DNA of 64,000 nt from Planctomycetota bacterium. Lineage in GTDB: Bacteria; Planctomycetota; UBA1135; GCA-002686595. Shown piece after piece: positions 26,597 through 34,782 of this stretch (its first letter is position 1; every line of letters begins with the position of its first letter). Position numbers and translations under genes: made by a program. The notes under the pieces are model-generated. The model was not told where the DNA came from. It made no database searches and saw only the letters and a program-made list of their open reading frames with translations. The DNA lies in NCBI GenBank assembly GCA_016220085.1, contig JACRIN010000109.1, forward strand, positions 59,157 to 123,156. Reading direction: 5' to 3'.

Positions 26597-27232
26597 CTAG
26601 GGGCGGTCAGCCGTGTCTTCGAGGAAGTCATCAAGCTTCCACTCGTACCCCACGCGGAACTCGCTGATCGATGCGTTGATCAGCGTAGCGGCGTCCTCGG
26701 GGTCGAGTGCGACCCGGGTGGAGAGCTCCGAACTCGCCGGATCGAGCGTCCAGGGCGTTGCTCGGGGCAAGGAACCGTCGAGGACCCGCTCTTTGCCCTG
26801 GTAGATTTCGTAGAAATCCTCTCTTACGAATCGCAAACGGACCGTACGGCCGGCCGCCCGAGCCACGATCCAATGCGTCCCCGGCCCTTCCGACCGTTCC
26901 TCGACCACTTCGACGCGCGCCGCGAGGCGCAGCAGCGGCTGCTCGCGTTCCAGCTGGTCGCGGAACTCGCGCCAGGTGATCTCGGAGATCCGGTTGCGGC
27001 GGCGGAAGTCCGCGGAGAGACAGCGGAACTCCAGCGCGTAAATCCGGTAATCGAACGCCGCGAAGAAGGTCTCGAAGGTCTGGAGCGGCGAGCGGAAGCC
27101 GGTTCGAGTCAGCGTCTCCGGCGGGTGGCTCGGACCGAGACAGCCGCCGGTCCAGATCGCGACGCCCGTCAGCAGGGCGAACGCGAGCGCGCGCAACGTC
27201 CGCGCTCCACAGCTCCTACCCTGGCGGCGCAT
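26597..27232 (-). CDS. Putative lipoprotein of unknown function
   Basis: 211 residues from the ATG at 27232, chosen over an upstream TTG at 27271. The N-terminus carries Arg residues, a hydrophobic stretch and WTGGC at about residues 27-31, an acceptable lipobox. The mature part is helical then beta-rich and resembles small NTF2-like folds (SPLQTFETFFAAFDYRIYALEFRCLS ... RFVREDFYEIYQGKERVLDG), but this is only an impression. It lies directly upstream of ppdK on the same strand, so the two may be co-transcribed. Confidence 0.6.
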   Translation of the reverse strand: MRRQGRSCGARTLRALAFALLTGVAIWTGGCLGPSHPPETLTRTGFRSPLQTFETFFAAFDYRIYALEFRCLSADFRRRNRISEITWREFRDQLEREQPLLRLAARVEVVEERSEGPGTHWIVARAAGRTVRLRFVREDFYEIYQGKERVLDGSLPRATPWTLDPASSELSTRVALDPEDAATLINASISEFRVGYEWKLDDFLEDTADRP

Positions 27233-27362
27233 CACGCCGGCCAGGATACGTCGTACTCCGTGCCGGGCCAAATCGAGAGGCAGCCCGCTCGGCTCAACGC
27301 TTCCTTGTGTCCGCCTCGCCGTCGGATCGCGACTGTTGCTTTCGATCGGATCGGCGCAGCCC

Positions 27363-27368
27363 TACAAT
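27363..27368 (+). promoter_or_regulatory. Possible -10 box of the DUF1573 gene
   Basis: TACAAT lies 26 bases before the ATG at 27395 in a divergent spacer. The -35 partner is poor (TTTCGA at 17 bases). Confidence 0.35.
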
Positions 27369-27394
27369 CCGGGGCCCTCTAGCCCCACGCAACC

Positions 27395-28618
27395 ATGAAC
27401 ATTCGTGTCCGTCCCCTGGTGTCCGTGTTCGGCGTGCTCGCGCTGTCGTCCACGCTTTTCGCTCAAACCCCGACGCCGCCCGCCCCGCAAGGCGGTGCGA
27501 CCGGCCAAACCCCCGCCGGCCCGCCCGCGCGGCTCGATGTCGACAAGTCGGACCACGACTTCGGCACCGTGATCGAAGGGGAAGTCGTCAAGCACGTCTT
27601 CCAGCTCAAGAGCTCGGGCCAAGGCCCGCTGATCATCACGCAAGCCAAGCCGACGTGCGGTTGCACGCTCGGACGCCTGTCGGTGAAAAAGGCCGACGGC
27701 TCGCTAGAGCTCTACAAGTTCGGCGACCCGATCGCGCCGAGCACCGAACTCGAGATGGAAGCCGAGCTGAACACCAAGAACAAGCACAGCGCTGCTTCGA
27801 GCAAGATCAACGTCTTCTGCAACGACCCGCGCGGCAACGTGACGCTCGGTTTGACGGCGATGGTCGACACCTACTTCCGGATGACGCCGTCCGCACTCGA
27901 TTTCGGCGAGCTCTCGGTCGCCGACGTGATCGAGAAGACGTGCGAGGTCACCGGCAAGCGCCCCGGCCCGTTCATGCTGTCGCTCGAGCCGCGTCCGTTG
28001 CCCCAGGGTGTCAACTGCGAGCTGACGGCGATCAACGCCGGTCCCGACGGCAAGTCGGACAAGTGGACGGTCAAGGTCACGGTCGGTCCCGATTGCCGCG
28101 AAGGCAACCTGGGCTATCCGCTCCTGCTGCTCAGCGACCAAGAGATCACCGGCGCAGCCGCGGGTCCCGATGGCAAGCAGCCGCGCTATTCCGCGACGTT
28201 GATGCTCCAGGCGCGCGTCCGCGGCCTGATCTCCTACGAGCCGCAGTACCTCTCGTTCGGTCTCGTCCGTCCCGGACAGATCGTCTCGCGCACGCTCCGC
28301 GTCCAGAGCTTCGACCCGAAGTTCCAGATGGGCCTGCCCGAGCTGAAGGTCATCGGCGCGAACGATCAGAACCCCGAGTTCAAGTTCAAGGATCAGTTCA
28401 CCGCCAACGCTCGTCCGACGGCGGACGGCAAGGCGATCGAAGTCGAGCTCACGCTCAACGGTCTCCCGGAAGCCGCCGACGGCGCGTTCCAAGGCCGTCT
28501 GGTGATCAAGACCGGCCACCCGGCGAAGCCCGAGATCCAAGTGCTGTTCTCCGGCGTCTGCCGTCAAGCGGCGAAGACGCCGCCGGCGACGGGCGAACCG
28601 AAGACCGGCGGGCAGTGA
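27395..28618 (+). CDS. Secreted DUF1573 protein
   Basis: 407 residues with a signal peptide (VFGVLALSSTLFAQ). Right after a Pro/Gly linker comes the DUF1573 signature: DHDFGTVIEGEVVKHVF followed by strands and PTCGCT with the paired cysteines (about residues 86-91). Two more Ig-like (ASH/MSP-type) repeats follow, each with a 'FG-L' turn (LDFGELS, LSFGLVRPG). DUF1573 proteins are abundant in planctomycetes and Bacteroidota; the function is unknown. It is divergent from the lipoprotein-ppdK pair and ends at a strong hairpin. Confidence 0.85.
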   Translation: MNIRVRPLVSVFGVLALSSTLFAQTPTPPAPQGGATGQTPAGPPARLDVDKSDHDFGTVIEGEVVKHVFQLKSSGQGPLIITQAKPTCGCTLGRLSVKKADGSLELYKFGDPIAPSTELEMEAELNTKNKHSAASSKINVFCNDPRGNVTLGLTAMVDTYFRMTPSALDFGELSVADVIEKTCEVTGKRPGPFMLSLEPRPLPQGVNCELTAINAGPDGKSDKWTVKVTVGPDCREGNLGYPLLLLSDQEITGAAAGPDGKQPRYSATLMLQARVRGLISYEPQYLSFGLVRPGQIVSRTLRVQSFDPKFQMGLPELKVIGANDQNPEFKFKDQFTANARPTADGKAIEVELTLNGLPEAADGAFQGRLVIKTGHPAKPEIQVLFSGVCRQAAKTPPATGEPKTGGQ

Positions 28619-28639
28619 CCCGACTCGGCTGACTCTCCA

Positions 28640-28674
28640 GCGCACCCGCGGCGGCTCGACCGACGCGGGTGCGC
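28640..28674 (+). terminator. Hairpin terminator after the DUF1573 gene
   Basis: GCGCACCCGCG (28640-28650) pairs perfectly with 28664-28674, an 11-bp stem with a 13-base loop, beginning 22 bases past the stop. Confidence 0.65.
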
Positions 28675-28766
28675 GCGCTTTCGGGCATTGCTACCATCCG
28701 CTTTCCCTTGGCCCGCGCCTGCCTGGAATTTGGTACCGCGGTCGGGCGAGAGGGTTAGAGGAGCGC

Positions 28767-30428
28767 GTGACTCAGAACCTGGGCGAAGTGCTGGTGGCGC
28801 AGGGCGCGTTGACGCCGGAACAGCTGCGCGAGGCGCTCGCCTTCCAGCGCAACGGCGGCATCCGCCTTTCCGACGCGCTGGTCAAGCTCGGCTTCACCGA
28901 CGAGGTCTCGGTCTCGCGCGCCCAGGCCAAGGTCGAAGGCCTTCCGTTCGTCGACCTCTCGAAAGGCAAGCCGCCGGACAAGCTGCTCGCGCGCGTGCCC
29001 GCCGATTTCGCGCGCCAGCAAGGGCTGTTGCCGGTCGCCGAGAAGAACGGACGGTTGGTGGTCGCGGTCGACGACCCGATGAAGCGGATCCTGGTCGACC
29101 AGCTCTCCTTCATGATCGGCGGCGAAGTCGCGTGCGCGCTCGCGGCGCCGAGCGCGCTCAAGGGCGCGCTCGAGCGCTGCTACGGGCCGACCGCCGAGGA
29201 GGCGGTCGCGCGGAAGATGGGCGTCGCCGACGCGACCGAGAGCGACGACGCGCCGATCGTGCGCCTGGTGCGCCGGATGTTCGACGACGCGCTCACCGCG
29301 CGCGCGAGCGACATCCACGTCGAGCCGTCGCCGTCGCGCGTTCGTGTCCGGTTCCGCGTCGACGGCATGCTCCGCGACGTCGCCGAGCACCCGCCGCACT
29401 TGCATGCGCCGCTGGTGTCGCGCCTGAAGATCATGGCGTCGATGGACATCGCCGAGAAACGCAAGCCGCAGGACGGCCGCATCGAGCTCGCGCTGCCCGG
29501 CCGGCCGATCGACGTGCGCGTCTCGATCCTGCCGACGAACCGCGGCGAGACGATGGTGATGCGTCTGCTCGATCGCTCGAAGAGCCTGATCGGTCTGCAA
29601 GAGCTCGGCTTCGGCGACGAGGACTACGCGCGCTTCAAGAAGTGGATCCAGCGACCGAACGGGCTGGTGCTCGTCACCGGGCCGACCGGTTCGGGCAAGA
29701 CGACGACGTTGTACGCGGCGCTGTCGGAGCTGAATCGGCCCGACGTGAAGATCCTGACCGCCGAGGATCCGGTCGAGTACCACATCCGCGGCATCAACCA
29801 GGTGCAGGTGCACCCGAAGATCGGGCTCAACTTCGCGCGCATCCTGAAGGCGATGCTGCGCGCCGCTCCGAACATCATCCTCGTCGGCGAGATCCGCGAC
29901 GTGGAGACCGCGGAGATCGCGATCCAAGCGTCGCTCACCGGTCACCTCGTCTTCTCGACGTTGCACACGAACGACGCGCCGAGCGCGATCACGCGCATGG
30001 TCGACATGGGCGTGAAGCCGTTCCTCGTCGCGGGCTCGGTGCACGGCGTGATGGCGCAGCGTCTCGTGCGCCAGGTGTGCAAGGAGTGCGCGGAGAGCTA
30101 CACGGCGACGCCGGCGGAGCTCGCGACGCTGGGCCTCGATTCCTCGCTCGTCGGCACGCCGACGGTCAAGCGCGCGCGCGGCTGCCGCACGTGCGAAGGG
30201 AGCGGCTATCGCGGTCGGCTCGGGCTCTTCGAGCTGATGGAGATGAACGAGGAACTCAAGGAACTCGCCTTCCGCGGCGCGTCGCTCGACGAGCTGCGTG
30301 CGCGCGCGTTGGCGAACCGTTGCTTGCGCCCGTTGCTCGTCGACGGCGCGCGCAAGGTATTGCTCGGACAGACCACGACCGCCGAAGTCCTGCGCGTCGC
30401 GCGGGCCGCGGACGATCAGAAGGACTGA
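28767..30428 (+). CDS. pilB: Type IV pilus/type II secretion assembly ATPase (first PilB/GspE copy)
   Basis: 553 residues; the hexameric ATPase that powers pilin or pseudopilin assembly. GTG start with AGAGGAG just upstream. The N-terminal MshEN-type domain (about 1-150, LGEVLVAQGALTPEQLREAL) is followed by the T2SE core: SDIHVEPS, Walker A GPTGSGKTTT (about 310-319), Asp box EDPVEYHI, Walker B IILVGEIRD, His box STLHTNDAPSAITRM, and four Cys in CKEC ... CRTC for zinc. The usual RQDPD before Walker B reads RAAPN. Its stop lies within a palindromic repeat, and pilT follows. Confidence 0.88.
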   Translation: MTQNLGEVLVAQGALTPEQLREALAFQRNGGIRLSDALVKLGFTDEVSVSRAQAKVEGLPFVDLSKGKPPDKLLARVPADFARQQGLLPVAEKNGRLVVAVDDPMKRILVDQLSFMIGGEVACALAAPSALKGALERCYGPTAEEAVARKMGVADATESDDAPIVRLVRRMFDDALTARASDIHVEPSPSRVRVRFRVDGMLRDVAEHPPHLHAPLVSRLKIMASMDIAEKRKPQDGRIELALPGRPIDVRVSILPTNRGETMVMRLLDRSKSLIGLQELGFGDEDYARFKKWIQRPNGLVLVTGPTGSGKTTTLYAALSELNRPDVKILTAEDPVEYHIRGINQVQVHPKIGLNFARILKAMLRAAPNIILVGEIRDVETAEIAIQASLTGHLVFSTLHTNDAPSAITRMVDMGVKPFLVAGSVHGVMAQRLVRQVCKECAESYTATPAELATLGLDSSLVGTPTVKRARGCRTCEGSGYRGRLGLFELMEMNEELKELAFRGASLDELRARALANRCLRPLLVDGARKVLLGQTTTAEVLRVARAADDQKD

Positions 30429-30596
30429 CCCGATGAAGAAGTCACCTAGTCGGCTGCTCGGGCTTCGGCGTTCCGTCGTCGAGGTCGGAGCCTCGTGCTC
30501 GGCGGCGATGCAGGTCGCCCGCGCCGGCTTTTCGAACTCCTCGACTCGCCGTCGTGCGCTGGGCCTCGCGATGGTGCGTTTCTCGACGGGCCGCTA
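30423..30596. mobile_element. Palindromic MITE-like element, copy 1
   Basis: About 174 bases, aligning along its whole length with copy 2 at 33343-33519. The left end reads CCCGATGAAGAAGTCACC and the right end GGTGCGTTTCTCGACGGGCC, imperfect inverse partners. The midpoint lies in GGCGA...TCGCC around 30510. The TGA stop of the first pilB (30426-30428) falls within its first six bases. It has no coding capacity of its own. It is more diverged than copy 2 and lacks the left TA. Confidence 0.75.
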
Positions 30597-30613
30597 GGCA
30601 GGAAGAATTCGAC

Positions 30614-31663
30614 GTGGACGCTCAAGAACTGCTCTCCCTGACCATCCAGCGCGGTGCGTCCGACTTGCACCTGAATCCGGGGCGTCCGCCGGTGTTGCGC
30701 GTGCTCGGCGACCTCGTCGACGCGACGACCGAGCTGCTCGACGCGACCGAAACGGAGCGACTCTGCCGTTCGATCACCGACGAGACGCACTGGCAAGAGC
30801 TCCAGCGCGTCGGCACGACCGACTTCGGTCTCCCGCATTCGAGCGGCAATCGCTTCCGCGTCAGCGTGATGCGTCAACGCGGCCATCTCTCCGCCGTCTT
30901 GCGCCTGATCCCGAACAAACTGCTTTCCTTCGAGCAGATCGGGCTGCCGGAGAGCTGCCGCGAGCTGATGCGCCGGCCGCGCGGGCTCGTGCTCGTCACC
31001 GGACCGACCGGTTCGGGCAAGACGACGACGCTCGCGACGATGGTCGACTGGATCAACACCAACCTCGACCGGCACATCGTCACGATCGAGGATCCGATCG
31101 AGTACTACCACGCGCACAAGAAGAGCGTGGTGACGCAGCGCGAGCTCGGCGCCGACGTGCCCGACTTCCCCGAAGCGCTGCGCCGCGTGCTGCGCCAGGA
31201 CCCGGACGTGATCCTGGTCGGCGAAATGCGCGACCTCGCGACGATTTCGGCCGCGATCACCGCCGCGGAGACCGGCCACCTCGTGTTCGGCACGTTGCAC
31301 ACCACCGGATCGTCGCGCACCGTCGATCGCATGATCGACGCGTTCCCGGTCAATCAGCAGGAGCAGATCCGAGCTCAGCTCTCGGTGTCGATCGTCGCGG
31401 TGATCAGCCAAGTGTTGATGCAGCGCAAGGACAAGAAGGGGCGCATCGCCGCGTTCGAGGTGATGCTGATGAACCCGGCGATCGGCAACCTGATCCGGAA
31501 GAACGAGACCAACAAGATCCAGTCGACGATCCAGACGTCGCGCCGGCTCGGCATGGTCACGCTCGATGACTACTTGCTCGACCTGGTGAAGAAGGACGCG
31601 ATCACGCGCGAGGAAGCGCTCGAATCCGCGCAGGACGCCAAGGACCTCGAGGCTCGGTTGTGA
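30614..31663 (+). CDS. pilT: Twitching motility/pilus retraction ATPase PilT
   Basis: 349 residues from a GTG with GGAAG about 10 bases ahead. PilT drives pilus retraction. Motifs: SDLHLNPGRPP (about 16-26), Walker A TGPTGSGKTTT (about 132-142), Asp box IEDPIEYYH, Walker B ILVGEMRD, His box GTLHTTGSSRTVDRMIDAFP, and the PilT-specific C-terminal AIRNLIRE-like AIGNLIRKNE. These separate it from the PilB pair around it. Its stop overlaps the next start by 4 bases. The first pilB, pilT, second pilB and pilC are all on one strand. Confidence 0.93.
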   Translation: MDAQELLSLTIQRGASDLHLNPGRPPVLRVLGDLVDATTELLDATETERLCRSITDETHWQELQRVGTTDFGLPHSSGNRFRVSVMRQRGHLSAVLRLIPNKLLSFEQIGLPESCRELMRRPRGLVLVTGPTGSGKTTTLATMVDWINTNLDRHIVTIEDPIEYYHAHKKSVVTQRELGADVPDFPEALRRVLRQDPDVILVGEMRDLATISAAITAAETGHLVFGTLHTTGSSRTVDRMIDAFPVNQQEQIRAQLSVSIVAVISQVLMQRKDKKGRIAAFEVMLMNPAIGNLIRKNETNKIQSTIQTSRRLGMVTLDDYLLDLVKKDAITREEALESAQDAKDLEARL

Positions 31664-33345
31664 GCGCGGACGTCGTTCCGGAAAAGAGCGGCCGCAAGCT
31701 GCTCGGCCAGATCCTCAAGACGCGCGGTGTCGTGCGCGAAGGGCAGATCCAGGAAGCGCTCGCGGTCCAACGCAAGCAGGGCGGTCTGCTCGGCCAGATC
31801 CTGATCGAAACCGGCGCGTGCACGTCGGCGCACGTCGCCGCGGCGCTCGCGGAGCAGGCCGGGCTCGCGACGGTCGATCTCGACAAGGTGAAGATCGGGC
31901 CCGACGCGCTCGCGGCGCTCGACGCGAGCCTCGCGCACACGTACGGCGTGCTCCCGCTGACGCTGCTCGGCCGAACGCTGACGGTCGCGATCGGAGACCC
32001 GTTGAACACGGCGTTGCTCGAGGACCTGCGGTTCACCACCGGGCTCGACGTCAAAGGCGTGATCGCCGATCCCGAGCGGATCAAGGCGAAGGTGCGGGAG
32101 CACTACGGCGAGGAAGGCACGCTCAAGGACGCGATCGCGCAGGCCGCGAAAGCGGTCGGCGGCGACGCACAGAGCGCGGCGCAGAGTCTGCCGGTGGTGC
32201 GGCTCCTGAACTCGATCCTGCACCAGGCGATCAAGGATCGCGCGAGCGACGTGCACTTCGAGAGCTTCGACGAGGAGTTCCGGATCCGTTACCGCGTCGA
32301 CGGAGCGCTGTACGAGATCGAAGCGCCGCCTTCGCACCTCGCCGTGCCGCTGGTCGCGCGCATCAAGGTCATGGCCGATCTCGACATCGCCGAAACGCGG
32401 ATGCCCCAGGACGGGCGCATCGAGCTCTCGATCGATGGCCGACCGGTCGACCTGCGCGTCGCGACGATCCCCGGCATCGCGGGCGAGGGCGCCGTCTTGC
32501 GCGTGCTCGACCGCAGTGCGGTGCAGCTCAATCTCGCCGCGCTCGGACTGTCGCCGGTCGAGGAGGACGTGTTGCGCGAGCTCACCGACTTGCCGCACGG
32601 GATCATCCTGATCACCGGACCGACCGGCTCGGGCAAGACGACGACGCTCTACGCGATGCTGTCGGAAGCGAACGACCCGTCGGTGAAGATCATCACCGCG
32701 GAGGACCCGGTCGAGTACGACATCGAAGGCATCGTCCAGGTGCCGATCAACGACGACATCGGCGTGACGTACGCGCGCGTGCTGCGCACCGTCCTGCGCC
32801 AGGACCCCGACAAGATCCTGATCGGCGAGATCCGCGACCAGGAGACCGCGTCGGTCGCCGTCGAGGCGTCGCTGACCGGTCACACCGTCTTCGCGACGTT
32901 GCACACCAACGACGCGCCGAGCGCGGTGACGCGCCTCGTCGACATCGGCGTCGAGCCGTTCCTGATTTCAGCGACGCTCGAAGCGGTGATCGCGCAGCGG
33001 CTCGTCCGCAAGGTCTGCTCGAACTGCAAGTCGTCGTACAAGCCCGACGAGGAGCTCCTGCGCGAGCTCGGCTCCGACGCGAAGGGCCTCGAGGCCGCGA
33101 CCTTCTGGTTCGGCAAGGGCTGTGCGCAGTGCCACCACACCGGGTATCGCGGACGCACCGGCATCTTCGAGATCGTCAAGGTCGACGGCGCGCTCCGCCG
33201 CGCGATCCTCGAGCGCACTTCGACGCAGGACCTGCGCCAAGCCGCGCTCGCGTCGGGGATGACCACGCTGCGTCAGAGCGGCATCCGCGCGGTCGCCGAG
33301 GGGCGCACCACGGTCGAGGAAGTTCTCCGCGAGACCACGCTCTAG
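31660..33345 (+). CDS. pilB: Type IV pilus/type II secretion assembly ATPase (second PilB/GspE copy)
   Basis: 561 residues, GTG start coupled to the pilT stop. Domains as in the first copy: MshEN N-terminus (LLGQILKTRGVVREGQIQEAL), SDVHFES, Walker A GPTGSGKTTT (about 325-334), EDPVEYDI, LRQDPDKILIGEIRD, ATLHTNDAPSAVTRLVD, and zinc cysteines CSNC ... CAQC. Unlike the first copy it has the standard RQDPD sequence. Two such ATPases around one PilT suggest separate pilus and secretion machines, or specialised subunits. Its TAG stop (33343-33345) is the first three bases of repeat copy 2. Confidence 0.9.
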   Translation: MSADVVPEKSGRKLLGQILKTRGVVREGQIQEALAVQRKQGGLLGQILIETGACTSAHVAAALAEQAGLATVDLDKVKIGPDALAALDASLAHTYGVLPLTLLGRTLTVAIGDPLNTALLEDLRFTTGLDVKGVIADPERIKAKVREHYGEEGTLKDAIAQAAKAVGGDAQSAAQSLPVVRLLNSILHQAIKDRASDVHFESFDEEFRIRYRVDGALYEIEAPPSHLAVPLVARIKVMADLDIAETRMPQDGRIELSIDGRPVDLRVATIPGIAGEGAVLRVLDRSAVQLNLAALGLSPVEEDVLRELTDLPHGIILITGPTGSGKTTTLYAMLSEANDPSVKIITAEDPVEYDIEGIVQVPINDDIGVTYARVLRTVLRQDPDKILIGEIRDQETASVAVEASLTGHTVFATLHTNDAPSAVTRLVDIGVEPFLISATLEAVIAQRLVRKVCSNCKSSYKPDEELLRELGSDAKGLEAATFWFGKGCAQCHHTGYRGRTGIFEIVKVDGALRRAILERTSTQDLRQAALASGMTTLRQSGIRAVAEGRTTVEEVLRETTL

Positions 33346-33519
33346 CGGCCCGTTGAAAAAGTCACCTACTCGGCTGCGCGCGCTTCGGCGATACTTCGTC
33401 GCGCTCCGAACATCGTGCTCGGCGGCCATACAGGCCGCCTGCGCCGCTGTTCTGTCGCGCTCCTCGTCTCGCCTTAGCGCGCTCTGCCTCGCTACGGTGC
33501 CTTTTTCAACGGGCTGCTA
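33343..33519. mobile_element. Palindromic MITE-like element, copy 2 (best preserved)
   Basis: 177 bases, beginning TAGCGGCCCGTTGAAAAAG and ending in the inverse CTTTTTCAACGGGCTGCTA (two mismatched positions). The two halves are imperfect inverse copies of each other throughout, with GGCGGCC-ATACA-GGCCGCC (33421-33439) exactly at the midpoint. CTAG is present at both borders, which fits insertion at CTAG with duplication of TA, as known for IS630-type elements. The left TAG is the stop of the second pilB gene. It lacks any transposase, so it would be a non-autonomous element. Confidence 0.85.
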
Positions 33520-33571
33520 GCAGCTTTCGATCCCGAGCAGCCCCCGCTAGGCTCCACCCGCAACCGTCCCG

Positions 33572-34741
33572 ATGGCCAAGAAGATCCAACGCGCCGCCCC
33601 GGCCGCAGCCGCGAAGACGGAGATCCGCGCGCGAGGCGCAGCCCCGTCGTCCGGCGGCCCCGGTGCTTCGAGCGGCGAGCGCAAGCGCTACCGCGGCCGC
33701 GTCGCGTCGCAGACGATCACCGACTTCACGACGCAGCTCGCGACGCTGACCGACGCGGGCATTCCGATCGTCAAGGCGTTGACGATCCTCGAGGGCCAGA
33801 CTCGGCCGGGCCCGTTCAAGACGATCCTCGGCGATCTGGTCGAGGACGTGTCCGCCGGCACGCCGCTCTCGGAGTCGCTCGGCAAGCACGAGCGTTCGTT
33901 CGACCGCCTCTACTGCAGCATGGTCCGCGCGGGCGAGGCCGGCGGCGTGCTCGGGCGAATCCTGACGCGCCTCGCGGCGTTCCGCGAGAAGTCCGCGGGC
34001 GTGCGCGCGAAGGTCACGCAGGCGCTGATCTACCCGGCGGTGGTCTCGCTGGTCGCGATCGGCGTGGTGACGACGATGATCATCGTCGTCGTGCCGAAGT
34101 TCGAGGAGATTTTCCGCGAGTTCGGCGGCGAGCTGCCGAAGGTCACGCAAGTCCTGCTCGACACCAGCCGGTTCGCCGCCGATTACTGGTACCTGGTGCT
34201 CGGTCTGCCGATCGTGGTCGCGCTGACGCACTTGATGCTGATGCGGCGGAGCTACGGCTATCGCTTCGCCGTGCACAAGCTGCTGCTGCGCGTGCCGTGG
34301 GTCGGAGTCGTGCTCTCGAAGTCGTTGATCTCCGCGTTCGCGCGGACGTTCGGCACGCTGATCGAAGCCGGCGTGCCGCACCTCGACGCGCTCTCGATCG
34401 TGCGCGACTCGACGGGCAACGAAGTGCTCGCGAAGGGCGTCGACGAGATCCGCACCACGGTGCGCGAGGGCGAAGGCATCGCGCGACCGATGGGGGAGAG
34501 CGGCGTGTTCGACGACCTCGTCGTCAACATGGTCGACGTCGGCGAAGCGACCGGCGAGCTCGACAAGATGCTGATCAAGGTCGCCGACGCCTACGACGTG
34601 CAGGTCGACCGGCGCACGCAAGCCATGCTGACGATCCTCGAGCCGATGCTGATCATCATCATGGCCGCGATCGTCGGATTCATCGTCGTGGCGCTCTTCA
34701 TGCCGTTGCTCGACATCATGAGCAAGCTCGGAGAGGCATGA
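33572..34741 (+). CDS. pilC: Type IV pilus/type II secretion inner-membrane platform protein PilC/GspF
   Basis: 389 residues. A basic, Ala-rich N-terminal tail (about 45) precedes two T2SSF domains, each with its membrane segments: TQLATLTDAGIPIVKALTILE (about 54-74) with a helix pair at about 160-180 and 212-228, then AFARTFGTLIEAGVPHLDAL (about 253-272) with a C-terminal segment at about 353-378. The repeated GEA.G.L pattern (RAGEAGGVLG, VDVGEATGELD) is typical. It sits behind repeat copy 2, so ATPase and platform genes are split by the palindrome. Confidence 0.93.
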   Translation: MAKKIQRAAPAAAAKTEIRARGAAPSSGGPGASSGERKRYRGRVASQTITDFTTQLATLTDAGIPIVKALTILEGQTRPGPFKTILGDLVEDVSAGTPLSESLGKHERSFDRLYCSMVRAGEAGGVLGRILTRLAAFREKSAGVRAKVTQALIYPAVVSLVAIGVVTTMIIVVVPKFEEIFREFGGELPKVTQVLLDTSRFAADYWYLVLGLPIVVALTHLMLMRRSYGYRFAVHKLLLRVPWVGVVLSKSLISAFARTFGTLIEAGVPHLDALSIVRDSTGNEVLAKGVDEIRTTVREGEGIARPMGESGVFDDLVVNMVDVGEATGELDKMLIKVADAYDVQVDRRTQAMLTILEPMLIIIMAAIVGFIVVALFMPLLDIMSKLGEA

Positions 34742-34782
34742 TCGGGCGTCGCGGCGGCCTGCCACCGCTGCGATCCAAGTGA
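34738..34782 (+). CDS. Possible 14-residue coupling ORF between pilC and histidine kinase
   Basis: ATG at 34738 overlaps the pilC stop (ATGA), and its own TGA at 34780-34782 overlaps the GTG of the kinase gene (GTGA). It would encode 14 residues. Both junctions favour ribosome hand-over from pilC to the kinase. It may have no function as a peptide. Confidence 0.3.
   Translation: MIGRRGGLPPLRSK

Noticed and set aside
30430..30597. Small plus-strand ORF beginning ATGAAGAAG after the first pilB gene
   Set aside because: The stretch is the palindromic repeat element; the frame is not kept in copy 2.
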